Assembly: GCF_019933235.1 (NCBI RefSeq)
Contig: NZ_CP082945.1
Span: 5,927,501-5,991,500, forward strand
Reading direction: 5' to 3'
DNA length: 64,000 bases
DNA from: Streptomyces angustmyceticus
GTDB taxonomy: Bacteria > Actinomycetota > Actinomycetes > Streptomycetales > Streptomycetaceae
Of this stretch, positions 7,768-16,929 are shown in pieces (the stretch's first letter is position 1; every line of letters begins with the position of its first letter). A program made the position numbers and the translations under genes. The notes under the pieces were generated by a model. It worked only from the letters and a program-made list of their open reading frames with translations, searched no databases and was not told where the DNA came from.

Positions 7768-9144
7768 ATGTCACACCAGTGGGCCCGACGGCGGCCGCCG
7801 CGGGCCGTGGCGGCGGGCTGCGCCGCCCTGGTCCTCGCGCTGCTCGCCCCGCTGGCCGGCTGCGCGCCCGCGACTTCCCCACCGGCCCGATACCCGGACG
7901 TGCAGCGGATGCTCGACAACCGTGCGCGGGCCGTGCAGCGGCGGGACGCGGCGGGCTTCCTCGCCGCCGTCGACCCGCGGGCCACCGGCTACCGGGACCG
8001 CCAGCGCGCGATGTTCGCCCACCTGGCAGGGGTGCCGCTGGCCGACTGGCACTACGACCTCGACGCGACCGGCGCCTTCCCGCTCGCCACCGGGGAGGAC
8101 GGCACCCACCTGGCCGCGAAGGTGCAGCTGCGCTACCGCCTCAAGGGCTATGACACCTCGCCGGTGCACGCCGTCCAGTACCTCACCCTGACCCGGCGCG
8201 ACGGCCGCTGGCTGATCTCCTCCGACACCGACGGGGCCGCGGTCGGCCGCGGCGGCACCCGCCAGCTGTGGGACCAGGGCCCGGTGCGGCTGGTCCGGGG
8301 CCGGCACAGCCTGGTCCTGGGCGGCGCCGGGCACCTGGCGCGGCTGAAGGACCTGGCGCACCGGGTGGACGAGGCGGTGCCCGCCGTCTCGGCCGTCTGG
8401 AAGGGGGAGTGGGCGCACAAGGTCGTGGTGGAGGCGCCGGACTCGGTCGAGCGGATGGCGCAGCTGATGGGCAGCGACGACGCGGCCGGCTACGCGGGGA
8501 TCGCTGCGGTCACCACCGGGGAGGCCGGCGTCACGGCGCCCGCGCCCGCGGACCGCGTGATCATCAACCCGGACGCCTACGAGGAGCTCAACGACCTGGG
8601 CCGCAGGGTGGTCCTCACCCACGAGACCACCCATGTCGCCACCCGTACGGTCACCACGTCGGCGACCCCGCTGTGGCTCTCGGAGGGCTTCGCCGACTGG
8701 GTCGCCTACCGGGGCAGCCACCGCAGGGCCACCGCCACCGCCCCCGAACTCACCCGCGCCGTCGCCCGCGGCAAGGTCCCCGACAGCCTGCCCGGCAACC
8801 AGGACTTCGGGTTCACGGCCGGTGCCGACCGGCTGGCCAGGGCGTACGAGGGCAGCTGGCTGGCCTGCCGGATGATCGCCGCCAAGTGGGGCGAGGCCAA
8901 ACTGATCGCCTTCTACCGGGCGGCCGGGAAGAGCGGCCTCCGCGGCTCCTCGGGGAGCGCGGCGGCGCCGATGGAGGCGGCCACGGCGGTCGCCGCCGGC
9001 TCCCGTCCCGGCGCGCCCGGCGCCGGACGGCGGCCCGCCCGCGCCGACCGGACGGACAGCGCTCTCCGCTCCCAACTGGGCGTCGGCCTCGCGGAGTTCA
9101 CCCGGCAGTGGCGGGCGTATGTGAAGGCACAGCTGCGGCGCTGA
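7768..9144 (+). CDS. Lipoprotein with peptidase MA-like (HExxH) metalloprotease domain
   Basis: 458 residues. The N-terminus has a twin-Arg-like RR stretch, a hydrophobic segment and a lipobox (PLAGC), so the mature protein is probably a membrane-anchored lipoprotein. The C-terminal half has the zinc-protease motif HETTH (residues 285-289) with a downstream glutamate in WLSEGFADW (Glu306), the gluzincin layout of the peptidase MA family. The N-terminal half resembles an NTF2-like or DUF3225-like fold used as a pro-domain, but this is less certain. It follows the two cell-wall hydrolases and converges closely (13 nt) with the glycosyltransferase gene. Confidence 0.82.
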   Translation: MSHQWARRRPPRAVAAGCAALVLALLAPLAGCAPATSPPARYPDVQRMLDNRARAVQRRDAAGFLAAVDPRATGYRDRQRAMFAHLAGVPLADWHYDLDATGAFPLATGEDGTHLAAKVQLRYRLKGYDTSPVHAVQYLTLTRRDGRWLISSDTDGAAVGRGGTRQLWDQGPVRLVRGRHSLVLGGAGHLARLKDLAHRVDEAVPAVSAVWKGEWAHKVVVEAPDSVERMAQLMGSDDAAGYAGIAAVTTGEAGVTAPAPADRVIINPDAYEELNDLGRRVVLTHETTHVATRTVTTSATPLWLSEGFADWVAYRGSHRRATATAPELTRAVARGKVPDSLPGNQDFGFTAGADRLARAYEGSWLACRMIAAKWGEAKLIAFYRAAGKSGLRGSSGSAAAPMEAATAVAAGSRPGAPGAGRRPARADRTDSALRSQLGVGLAEFTRQWRAYVKAQLRR

Positions 9145-9157
9145 GGAGGGGCCGGGC

Positions 9158-10480
9158 TCAGTGCCCGGAGGGCGCGGGGCCGTCCGCGGGCGGCTGCGGG
9201 GCAAAACCCGTGAGCTGCGGGGCGGCGGCGGGCGCCGCGTCGGACGGCCCGCGTGCGGCCACCACCCCGGCCTGCTCCGTACCGCCGCTCCCGTCGCCCC
9301 GCGTCGAGACCCACAGCCGGCGGCAGGCGATCAGCGACGCGGCGACCAGCAGGCCGTTGCGCACCACCAGCAGCGCGACGGCCTGCGGGTCGCTCGCCAC
9401 GACGTGCGCGAACCACACCGGGAACTCCAGCTGGGTGAGGCCGGTGGCCACCAGCACCAGCACGGCCGGCAGCGTCAGCCGGGAGGCCCGTACGGTCGCG
9501 CAGACCGCGCCCAGCCCCACCAGCCAGAGCATGTACTGCGGGCTGATGACGCGGCTGGTGGTGGTGAAGAGCAGGGTGGCGGTGAAGGCGGCGTCGCACA
9601 GCGTCGCGGGCCCGAGTTCCCGGGCGCGCACCCGCCACAGGAACAGCCAGCCCGCGGCGGCCAGGCTCAGGGTGAGCGCCACGGTGCTGACGAGCGGGAC
9701 ACCGGGGCCGAGGAACTCCAGCGAGCCGTAGTGCAGCAGCACCTGCCCCTCCCACCCGTAGTGCCGGGCGAGGTGGAAGACCAGCGCGCCGAGCGACTCG
9801 ACCTCCGTGCCGCGGTCGCGCTGGAAGGTGAGGAAGGCCAGCGCGCCCGGCGCGGCGGCCACGAAGAACAGGGTCAGCCCGGCCGCGGTGCCGGCCGCGC
9901 TCCGCCACAGGGCGCGGGCCCGCCGGCCGCGCACCGCCGCCCCCGCCAGCAGCAGCACGGGCCAGACCTTCAGCAGCGCGCCGAAGGCGGCCAGGGCGCC
10001 CGCCACCCGCGGCCGGCGGGCGGCCGCGAACAGCGCGGCGGCGGCCACGGCGGCGACCATCAGGTCGTAGCGGGCATAGGCGGTCGGGCCCAGCAGCGCC
10101 ACGCCCGCGATCCACACCCAGGCCCCCGCCGGGCGGTGGCCTGGGCGCCGCCCGGCCCGCAGGAAGAGCGCCAGCGCCGCCGCGTCCGTGAGCAGGATCA
10201 GGGTGAAGAACGCGGGGGCGTAGTCGAGGAACGGCAGCAGGCCGGGGGAGAGGATCGCGAGCGCGGCGGCCGGCGGGTACTGCCAGGTCACATCGGCCAG
10301 CGGGAAGGTGCCGGTCCTCAGGACGTCGAACCAGCCCTGGTAGATCGCCGAGACATCGGTGGTGACGTCCGGGCCCGGCAGCACCAGCACCCTCAGGACG
10401 CACAGCAGGACCACGGCCCTGGTCACGGCCCAGACCGCGACCGGGAGCCACACCCCGCGCGCTCTGCTGATGCTGCTCAT
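9158..10480 (-). CDS. GT87-family polyprenyl-phosphate-dependent mannosyltransferase (membrane)
   Basis: 440 residues from ATG 10480, preceded by GAGGTG at good spacing; the much longer open frame that continues upstream is antisense to other genes. About ten to twelve hydrophobic segments are present, with an early periplasmic-side DVSAIYQGWF and TWQYPP region containing acidic residues where GT-C enzymes keep their catalytic aspartate. Family knowledge: GT87 (DUF2029) members such as mycobacterial PimE add mannose from polyprenyl-phosphate-mannose to glycolipids. It is divergent from a PimB-like enzyme, which supports a shared phosphatidylinositol-mannoside or glycolipid pathway. Confidence 0.83.
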   Translation of the reverse strand: MSSISRARGVWLPVAVWAVTRAVVLLCVLRVLVLPGPDVTTDVSAIYQGWFDVLRTGTFPLADVTWQYPPAAALAILSPGLLPFLDYAPAFFTLILLTDAAALALFLRAGRRPGHRPAGAWVWIAGVALLGPTAYARYDLMVAAVAAAALFAAARRPRVAGALAAFGALLKVWPVLLLAGAAVRGRRARALWRSAAGTAAGLTLFFVAAAPGALAFLTFQRDRGTEVESLGALVFHLARHYGWEGQVLLHYGSLEFLGPGVPLVSTVALTLSLAAAGWLFLWRVRARELGPATLCDAAFTATLLFTTTSRVISPQYMLWLVGLGAVCATVRASRLTLPAVLVLVATGLTQLEFPVWFAHVVASDPQAVALLVVRNGLLVAASLIACRRLWVSTRGDGSGGTEQAGVVAARGPSDAAPAAAPQLTGFAPQPPADGPAPSGH

Positions 10481-10708
10481 CGTCACCTCGTCGTTCGCCG
10501 GCCGCCGGCCACAGGCGTCGCCCGCGGCCCCGCGGCCCGTGTGTCCCGCTCTGTCCGACGCCGCCCGCCCGTGCTGTCCGCAGGATGCCGGTGGCGGCTG
10601 GTCACGACCGTAGACGAGGGACGGGCGTGGCGGGGTGGGCCGCCCCCTGCCGCCCGCCGACCGGTACTGTCGGGCGCGACCGCCGAGACCGACCGCCGAG
10701 AGACCATC

Positions 10709-11851
10709 GTGCACAAGACCCTGATCGTCACGAACGACTTCCCGCCCCGGCCCGGCGGCATCCAGGCCTTCCTGCACAGCATGGCGCTGCGCCTGGACCC
10801 CGCCCAGGTCGTCGTCTACGCCTCGACCTGGAAGCGTGGCGCGGAGGGCGCCGCGGCCACCGCCGCCTTCGACGCCGAGCAGCCGTTCCCGGTGATCAGG
10901 GACCGTACGACGATGCTGCTGCCCACCCCGAGGGTGACCCGGCGGGCCACCGGGCTGCTGCGCGAACACGGCTGCTCCTCCGTGTGGTTCGGCGCGGCGG
11001 CGCCGCTCGGGCTGATGGCCCCCGCGCTCCGCTCGGCCGGTGCCCGCCGCATCGTGGCGACCACGCACGGCCACGAGGCGGGCTGGGCGCAGCTGCCGGC
11101 CGCCCGCGGCCTGCTGCGCCGGATCGGCGAGGGCACCGACACGCTCACCTACCTCGGCGAGTACACCCGCTCCCGGATCGCCGGCGCGCTCACCCCGCAG
11201 GCCGCCGGGCGGATGGTCCAACTCCCGCCCGGCGTCGACGAGAAGACCTTCCACCCCGGCTCGGGCGGCGACGCGGTACGGGCCGCGCTCGGCCTCACCG
11301 GCCGCCCCGTGGTGGTCTGCGTCTCCCGGCTCGTCCCGCGCAAGGGCCAGGACACCCTGATCGAGGCGATGCCGGCCGTCCTGTCCGCGGTGCCCGACGC
11401 GGTCCTGCTGATCGTCGGCGGCGGCCCGTACGAGAAGGAGCTGCGGGCGCTGGCGGCGGAGAAGGGCGTCGGGGACGCGGTGCGCTTCACCGGCGCGGTC
11501 CCGTGGGAGGAGCTGCCGGCCCACTTCGGCGCCGGCGACGTCTTCGCGATGCCCTGCCGCACCCGCCGCGGCGGCCTCGACGTCGAGGGCCTCGGCATCG
11601 TCTACCTGGAGGCCTCCGCCACCGGACTCCCCGTGGTGGCGGGCGACTCGGGCGGCGCCCCCGACGCCGTCCTGGACGGCGAAACCGGCTGGGTCGTCCC
11701 CGGCGGCAGCCCGGCCCCCACCGCGGAGCGCCTCGTCACCCTGCTCCAGGACCCGGACCTGCGCCGCGCCATGGGCGCACGCGGCCGCGCCTGGGTGGAG
11801 GAGAAGTGGCGCTGGGACCTGCTCGCGGAACGGCTCAGGGAACTGCTCTGA
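10709..11851 (+). CDS. GT4 glycosyltransferase, PimB-like mannosyltransferase
   Basis: 380 residues from GTG 10709. The N-terminus TLIVTNDFPPRPGGIQAFL is the acceptor-side motif of GT4 enzymes, VCVSRLVPRKGQDTLIEA starts the donor domain, and the E-x7-E motif lies in EGLGIVYLEASATGLPVV. These features fit the PimB group that transfers mannose from GDP-mannose to phosphatidylinositol monomannoside at the inner membrane face. The upstream region is short and shared with the divergent GT87 gene. The exact acceptor in this organism is inferred from family only. Confidence 0.86.
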   Translation: MHKTLIVTNDFPPRPGGIQAFLHSMALRLDPAQVVVYASTWKRGAEGAAATAAFDAEQPFPVIRDRTTMLLPTPRVTRRATGLLREHGCSSVWFGAAAPLGLMAPALRSAGARRIVATTHGHEAGWAQLPAARGLLRRIGEGTDTLTYLGEYTRSRIAGALTPQAAGRMVQLPPGVDEKTFHPGSGGDAVRAALGLTGRPVVVCVSRLVPRKGQDTLIEAMPAVLSAVPDAVLLIVGGGPYEKELRALAAEKGVGDAVRFTGAVPWEELPAHFGAGDVFAMPCRTRRGGLDVEGLGIVYLEASATGLPVVAGDSGGAPDAVLDGETGWVVPGGSPAPTAERLVTLLQDPDLRRAMGARGRAWVEEKWRWDLLAERLRELL

Positions 11852-11948
11852 GGGGTCCGGTCCCGGGGGCGACGGGCCGCGCGGCCACCAGCCACCGGCC
11901 TGCCCCGGGCCGGCCGCGTCGCCACGGAGAGCCCGGCCCGTAACGGCG

Positions 11949-11981
11949 ATCCGCCGCCGTGGCGCTGCCACGACGGCGGAT
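11949..11981 (-). terminator. Terminator hairpin between convergent pimB-like and fadD genes
   Basis: 15-bp inverted repeat (11949-11963 with 11967-11981, 3-nt loop). One position is a C-A mismatch on plus-strand RNA but a G-U pair on minus-strand RNA, so it suits the minus-strand acyl-CoA synthetase best; it may serve both convergent genes. Confidence 0.65.
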
Positions 11982-12018
11982 TCCGGTGTATCGGCGCGGG
12001 CCCCGCGGGGCCGGCTTC

Positions 12019-13815
12019 CTAGGCGCGGTAGATCGCTTCGATCTCCTCGGCGAAGTCCTTCGCCACCACGTTCCGCTTGAGCTTCAGCGACGGCGTGACA
12101 TGGCCCGACTCCTCGGTGAACTGGGCCGGGAGGATACGGAACTTGCGCACCGACTCGGCCTTGGAGACGGCCGCGTTGCCGTCGTCGACGGCCCGCTGCA
12201 CCGCGGCCAGCAGCTCCGGGTCCTCGGCGACCTGGGACGGCGTCACATCGGCCGGGTGGCCGTGCTCCTCGGCCCAGCGGGGCAGGAACTCCTCGTCGAG
12301 GGTGACCAGCGCGCCGATGAACGGCCGGCCGTCGCCGACGACCATGCACTCGGCGATCAGGGCGTGCGCCCGGATGCGGTCCTCGATCACGGCGGGGGCG
12401 ACGTTCTTGCCGCCCGCGGTGACCAGGATCTCCTTCTTGCGGCCGGTGATGGCGAGGTAGCCGTCCTCGTCGAGGGTGCCGAGGTCGCCGGTGTGGAACC
12501 AGCCGTCGGACAGCGCCTCCTTGGTGGCCGACGGGTTGTTCCAGTACTCGGTGAAGAGGTGCTCGCCGTGCAGCAGCACCTCGCCGTCGTCGGCGATCCG
12601 GATGACCGAACCGGGCAGCGGCTGGCCGACGCTGCCGATCTTCTGCCGGTCCCAGGGGTTGAAGGCGGTCGCCGCGCAGGACTCCGTCAGGCCGTAGCCC
12701 TCCAGGACGGTGAAGCCGATGCCGCGGTAGAAGTGACCGAGGCGGTCGCCGAGCGGGGCGCCGCCGGAGATGGCGTGGGTGGCGCGGCCGCCGAGGACGG
12801 CCCGCAGCTTGCTGTAGACCAGCCGGTCGAAGACCTTGTACTTGAGCTTCAGGCCGAACGCCGGGCCCTCGGGGGTGTCCAGCGCCCTGCTGTAGGCGAT
12901 CGCCGTGTCCGCCGCCTTGTCGAAGATCTTGCCCTTGCCGTCCGCCTGCGCCTTGGCCCGCGCCGAGTTGTAGACCTTCTCGAAGACCCGCGGCACGCCC
13001 AGCACCAGCTTCGGCCGGAACGAGGCGAGGTCGTCGGTGAGGTTCTTGATGTCGGGGGCGTGGCCCAGCTTGATGGGCGCCATCACCGCGGCGACCTGCA
13101 CCAGCCGGCCGAAGACATGGGCGATGGGGAGGAAGAGCAGCACCGAGGACTCGCCGGTGCGGAACAGCGGCCGCAGGCGTTCGACGATGTTGCCGCACTC
13201 GGCGAAGAAGCTGCGGTGGCTGAGCACACAGCCCTTGGGGCGGCCGGTGGTGCCGGAGGTGTAGACGATGGTGGCCGGGGCGTCCGCGTCGGCGAGCGCG
13301 CTGCGCGCGTCCACCTCCTCGTCGGAGACGGCGGTGCCCGCCGCCCGCAGCCGGGCGATGGCGTCCCGCTCGATCTGCCAGATGTTCTCCAGGTCCGGCA
13401 GCCGGTCGCGGACCGATTCGACGGTGGCCTCGTGGGAGGGGGACTCCACCAGGCAGGCCACCGCGCCCGAGTCGCCCAGAATCCACTGGATCTGCTCGGC
13501 CGAACTGGTCTCGTACACGGGGACGGTGACGGCGCCCGCGTACCAGATGGCGAAGTCCAGCAGCGTCCACTCGTAGCGGGTGCGCGACATCAGGCCGACC
13601 CGGTCGCCGGGCCGCACACCCGAGGCGATCAGACCTTTGGAGGCGGCGCGGACCTCGGCGAGGAAGGTGGCGGCGGTGACGTCCTGCCACGCACCGTTCA
13701 CCTTGCGTCCCATGACGGCAACATCCGGGTGCTGCGCGGCATTTCGACGGATAAGATCCGTCAGATTGCCGTCCGCGGGGACCTCGTACAGGGCCGGAAG
13801 GCTGAACTCGCGCAA
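12019..13815 (-). CDS. Long-chain fatty-acid-CoA ligase (FadD15-like)
   Basis: 598 residues. It starts at TTG 13815, chosen because GAGGAG lies 8 nt upstream and the N-terminus MREFSLPALYEVP fits the family. The AMP-binding P-loop YTSGTTGRPKG, the adenylate motif GYGLTESCA, the WFHTGDLG hinge and the C-terminal ITGRKKEILVTAGGKNVAP block with its catalytic lysine region are all present. It activates long-chain fatty acids to acyl-CoA through an acyl-adenylate. It stands alone and is divergent from the metallophosphoesterase across 272 bp. Confidence 0.94.
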   Translation of the reverse strand: MREFSLPALYEVPADGNLTDLIRRNAAQHPDVAVMGRKVNGAWQDVTAATFLAEVRAASKGLIASGVRPGDRVGLMSRTRYEWTLLDFAIWYAGAVTVPVYETSSAEQIQWILGDSGAVACLVESPSHEATVESVRDRLPDLENIWQIERDAIARLRAAGTAVSDEEVDARSALADADAPATIVYTSGTTGRPKGCVLSHRSFFAECGNIVERLRPLFRTGESSVLLFLPIAHVFGRLVQVAAVMAPIKLGHAPDIKNLTDDLASFRPKLVLGVPRVFEKVYNSARAKAQADGKGKIFDKAADTAIAYSRALDTPEGPAFGLKLKYKVFDRLVYSKLRAVLGGRATHAISGGAPLGDRLGHFYRGIGFTVLEGYGLTESCAATAFNPWDRQKIGSVGQPLPGSVIRIADDGEVLLHGEHLFTEYWNNPSATKEALSDGWFHTGDLGTLDEDGYLAITGRKKEILVTAGGKNVAPAVIEDRIRAHALIAECMVVGDGRPFIGALVTLDEEFLPRWAEEHGHPADVTPSQVAEDPELLAAVQRAVDDGNAAVSKAESVRKFRILPAQFTEESGHVTPSLKLKRNVVAKDFAEEIEAIYRA

Positions 13816-14087
13816 GACTGCTGCTCCTCAAAAGCGCCGGCGCCACGACGCTGTGTGCACACCGGCGGCGGTCCACGATCATGCAGGGGGGATTGGACTG
13901 CCCGGACGTTACCCATGGGTATTGCTTTTGGGATAGGGGGGAAAGGCCAGATGTTCGATGCGTCACAGCTGGGGGACACGCCATGGGACTTGTCCCGCGC
14001 AGACTAGACCAGCGGGTCGGTGACCCGAAAGTAACCCTGACCTCCGGCCCCCTCCCCGCACCGGCCCGCGCGATCTAGGGTGACGCC

Positions 14088-14864
14088 ATGCGAGTGCACG
14101 TGGTCAGTGACGTACATGGCAACAGCCGGGACCTCGCGTCGGCCGGAACCGGCGCCGACGCCCTGCTCTGCCTGGGTGACCTGGTCCTCTTCCTCGACTA
14201 CGCCGACCACTCGCGCGGCATCTTCCCCGAGCTGTTCGGCGCCGCGAACGCGAGCGCCCTCGTCGAACTGCGCACCGCCCGCCGCTTCGAGGAGGCCCGC
14301 GCACTGGGCCGCCGGCTGTGGGGCGAACTCGACCGCACGGGCGTGAGCCGGGAGTCGGTCATCGAGGGCGCGGTCCGCAAGCAGTACGCCGAACTCTTCG
14401 CGGCCTTCCCCACCCCCACGTACGCCACCTACGGCAACGTCGACATCCCGCGCCTGTGGCCCGAGTACGCCGCGGCCGGCACCACCGTCCTCGACGGCCA
14501 GCGCGTGGAGATCGGCGGCCGGGTCTTCGGGTTCGTCGGCGGCGGGCTCAGCACACCGATGCGCACTCCCTACGAGATCGGCGACGAGGAGTTCGCCGCC
14601 AAGGTCGAGGCGGTCGGCGAGGTGGACGTGCTGTGCAGCCACATCCCACCGGACGTCCCCGAGCTCTGCTACGACACCGTCGCCCGCCGCTTCGAGCGCG
14701 GCAGCGCGGCCCTGCTGCACGCCATCCGCACCGCCCGGCCGCGCTACGCCCTCTTCGGCCATGTGCACCAGCCGCTCGCCCGCCGGGTCCGGATCGGCCG
14801 CACGGAATGCGTCAATGTCGGCCATTTCAATGCGACCGGGACGCCCTACGTCATGGAGTGGTGA
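14088..14864 (+). CDS. Calcineurin-like metallophosphoesterase
   Basis: 258 residues. The metallophosphoesterase motifs are in order: a DVHGN motif near the N-terminus, CLGDLVLFLDY, YGNVDIPRLW (GN-D/E), SHIPPD and the terminal FGHVHQP. These provide the dinuclear metal ligands. The substrate (protein phosphate, cyclic nucleotide or other) is not evident. The start ATG 14088 lies about 10 nt after TCTAGGGT, a possible -10 with a very short leader. Confidence 0.9.
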   Translation: MRVHVVSDVHGNSRDLASAGTGADALLCLGDLVLFLDYADHSRGIFPELFGAANASALVELRTARRFEEARALGRRLWGELDRTGVSRESVIEGAVRKQYAELFAAFPTPTYATYGNVDIPRLWPEYAAAGTTVLDGQRVEIGGRVFGFVGGGLSTPMRTPYEIGDEEFAAKVEAVGEVDVLCSHIPPDVPELCYDTVARRFERGSAALLHAIRTARPRYALFGHVHQPLARRVRIGRTECVNVGHFNATGTPYVMEW

Positions 14865-15012
14865 GACCGCGGACCCCGGGGTACGAGCCCGGTGGCGGGC
14901 GGCCGGAGGAGCGCCCCGCCCCGTCGTGGCGGGCCTGCTGGTGTCCGCCCGCGTTCCCCCGCGCGGTAGCCTTCAGCAGCAGAGACACCGCGTCATGGAG
15001 TCTCCCCCCGCA

Positions 15013-15062
15013 CACGGGGGTGCCTCCGCTCCGGCGAAGCCGGGAGCGGGGGAGGCAGGGAG
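15013..15062. repeat. Streptomyces-type small palindromic GC repeat
   Basis: A stem-forming stretch of the type CACGGGGGTGCCTCC...GGAGCGGGGGAGGCA, with GGCGAAGCC at the turn, lies in the leader of the SRPBCC gene. A related C/G-run palindrome occurs inside the MoxR reading frame near 57070-57100. I recognise this class as common short interspersed palindromes of Streptomyces genomes. Confidence 0.5.
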
Positions 15063-15116
15063 AGCCGGGGGAAGAGTCGGCGGACCGGCACGAATCGGCA
15101 TGGAGGAGTCACGGCG

Positions 15117-15620
15117 ATGGCCGAACACACCAGCTCGAGCATCACGATCGAGGCGGCACCCGCCGACGTGATGGGAGTGATCGCCGACTTTGACCGCTAT
15201 CCGGAGTGGACCGGCGAGGTCAAAGAGGCAGAGGTCCTGGAGAAGGACGACCACGGCCGCGCCGCGCAGGTGCGCCTGCTGCTGGACGCCGGAGCGATCA
15301 AGGACGACCACACCCTCGCCTACACCTGGACCGGCGCGAACGAGGTCAGCTGGTCCCTGGTCAAGTCCCAGATGCTGCGCGCCCTCGACGGCTCCTACCG
15401 CCTCGCCGCGCTGGACAACGGCACGCGCACCGAGGTGACGTACCAGCTCACCGTCGACGTCAAGATCCCGATGCTCGGCATGATCAAGCGCAAGGCGGAG
15501 AAGGTCATCATCGACCGCGCGCTGGCCGGGCTGAAGAAGCGCGTCGAGAGCGGTCCCGCCGGCCACGCCGCGGGCGCCGCCGACGCGACCGCTTCCGCCG
15601 ACGAGGCCAAGAAGCTCTGA
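15117..15620 (+). CDS. SRPBCC-family (START-like) protein
   Basis: 167 residues from ATG 15117 with GGAGGAG 8 nt upstream. The sequence follows the polyketide cyclase/dehydrase SRPBCC pattern: SSITIEAAPADVMGVIADF, YPEWTGEVKEAEVLE, then strands DGSYRLAALDNGTRTEVTYQL and a C-terminal helix. These helix-grip folds bind hydrophobic ligands. The ligand is unknown. The next gene, an ArsA-like protein, starts 2 nt after its stop, so the two are an operon and probably act together. Confidence 0.88.
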   Translation: MAEHTSSSITIEAAPADVMGVIADFDRYPEWTGEVKEAEVLEKDDHGRAAQVRLLLDAGAIKDDHTLAYTWTGANEVSWSLVKSQMLRALDGSYRLAALDNGTRTEVTYQLTVDVKIPMLGMIKRKAEKVIIDRALAGLKKRVESGPAGHAAGAADATASADEAKKL

Positions 15621-15622
15621 GC

Positions 15623-16825
15623 GTGCGCACCGTCCTCGTCACGGGCCCCGGCGGCGCGGGCCGCACCACGCTCGCCGCCGCCACCGCCCTGGCGGGCGCC
15701 CGCCGGGGCGCTCGTGCACTCCTGCTCACCACCGAGAGCAGCGCCCCGGAAACGGTCCTGGGCACGCCGCTCGGCGCCGACGCCCCCACCCCGATAGCAC
15801 CGGGCCTGCACGCCCTGCGCATCGATTCCGGCGACCGCTTCCGCCAGGAGTTCCTGGCCTTCCAGGAGCGGGCCGCCGCGGCCCTCGACCTGCTCGGCGC
15901 CGGCCCCCTCGACGAGGACGAACTCACCGAACTCCCCGGCTCCGAGGACTTCGCGCTGCTGCAGGCGCTGCGCGCCGAACACGCCTCGGACGACTGGGAC
16001 CTGATCGTCGTCGACATGCCCCCGGCCGCCGAGACGATCCGGCTGCTCGCCCTGCCGGCCCAGGTCCGCCGCTATCTGCGCCGGCTGCTGCCGCCCGAGC
16101 GCCAGGCGGCCCGCGCGCTGCGCCCGGTGCTCGCCCAGCTCGCCGGCGTCCCGATGCCGGCCCAGAAGCTCTACGACGCCGCCGAGCGCTGGGAGCGCGA
16201 ACTCGCCGCCGTCCAGAGGACGATCGACGACCCCGGCACATCCGTGCGCCTGGTCACCGACGCCGGACCGGTCGCCGCCGCCAACCTGCGCGCGACCCGC
16301 GCCGGCCTGGCGCTGCACGGCCGGCGCACCGACGGCCTGGTCGTCAACCGGCTGCTGCCCACCGGCTCGGCGGACCCGTTCCTCGCCGCGCTCTCCGGCA
16401 GCCAGCAGACCGCCCTCAAGGCGCTGCGCGAGGAGTTCCCCGACCTCCCCGTCCACGAGGTGGCGCACCTGGGCCGCGACCCGCGGGGCGCCGACGAGCT
16501 GGACGGGCTGCTCGACGGGCCGGCCGGCGAGGCCGGCCCCGCGGCGCCCGCCGACGGGCCCCGCCCCGACCCCTGGACCGTCGAGGACCGGCTGGCGGCC
16601 GACGGCATCCTCGTCTGGCGGGTGCCGCTGCCCGGCGCCGAGCGCAAGGGCCTCGGCCTGGTGCGCCGCGGCGACGAGATCGTGGTCAGCGTCGGCCGCT
16701 TCCGGCGGATCCGCACCCTCCCCTCCGCGCTGCGCCGCTGCACCGTCTCCGGCGCCGGACTGCGCGACGGCGTCCTGGAGATCCGCTTCACCCCGGATCC
16801 CGCGCTGTGGCCGCAGAGCGACTGA
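15623..16825 (+). CDS. ArsA/GET3-like protein with altered P-loop
   Basis: 400 residues from GTG 15623, two bases after the SRPBCC stop. The N-terminus TVLVTGPGGAGRTTLAAA is the position of the deviant Walker A loop of ArsA/GET3 ATPases, but both expected lysines are absent (GPGGAGRTT in place of GKGGVGKTT). WDLIVVDMPPAAETIRLL fits the switch region (D-x-x-P-T-G-H in ArsA), and the C-terminal ~80 residues form a small beta domain seen in ArsA homologs (LVRRGDEIVVSVGRFRR). ATP hydrolysis is therefore doubtful. Membership in the superfamily is clear, function is not. Confidence 0.85.
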   Translation: MRTVLVTGPGGAGRTTLAAATALAGARRGARALLLTTESSAPETVLGTPLGADAPTPIAPGLHALRIDSGDRFRQEFLAFQERAAAALDLLGAGPLDEDELTELPGSEDFALLQALRAEHASDDWDLIVVDMPPAAETIRLLALPAQVRRYLRRLLPPERQAARALRPVLAQLAGVPMPAQKLYDAAERWERELAAVQRTIDDPGTSVRLVTDAGPVAAANLRATRAGLALHGRRTDGLVVNRLLPTGSADPFLAALSGSQQTALKALREEFPDLPVHEVAHLGRDPRGADELDGLLDGPAGEAGPAAPADGPRPDPWTVEDRLAADGILVWRVPLPGAERKGLGLVRRGDEIVVSVGRFRRIRTLPSALRRCTVSGAGLRDGVLEIRFTPDPALWPQSD

Positions 16826-16929
16826 ACGGGCCACCGCCGTTCGGGTACCGTCAAGGGTGGGCCCCGCCCGAGATGCCGCCGCGCACCTCTTCGCCGTACC
16901 GCCTCGCCGCAGGAGTCACGGAGTTCCTC

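Noticed and set aside
9158..13984. A 1,608-codon minus-strand open frame
   Set aside because: Only 9158-10480 is a real gene (GT87). The rest is antisense to the PimB-like gene or out of frame with fadD; long shadow frames are expected at this GC content.
11959..14007. 682-codon plus-strand frame antisense to fadD
   Set aside because: No domain similarity could be recognised and it mirrors a well-supported acyl-CoA synthetase.
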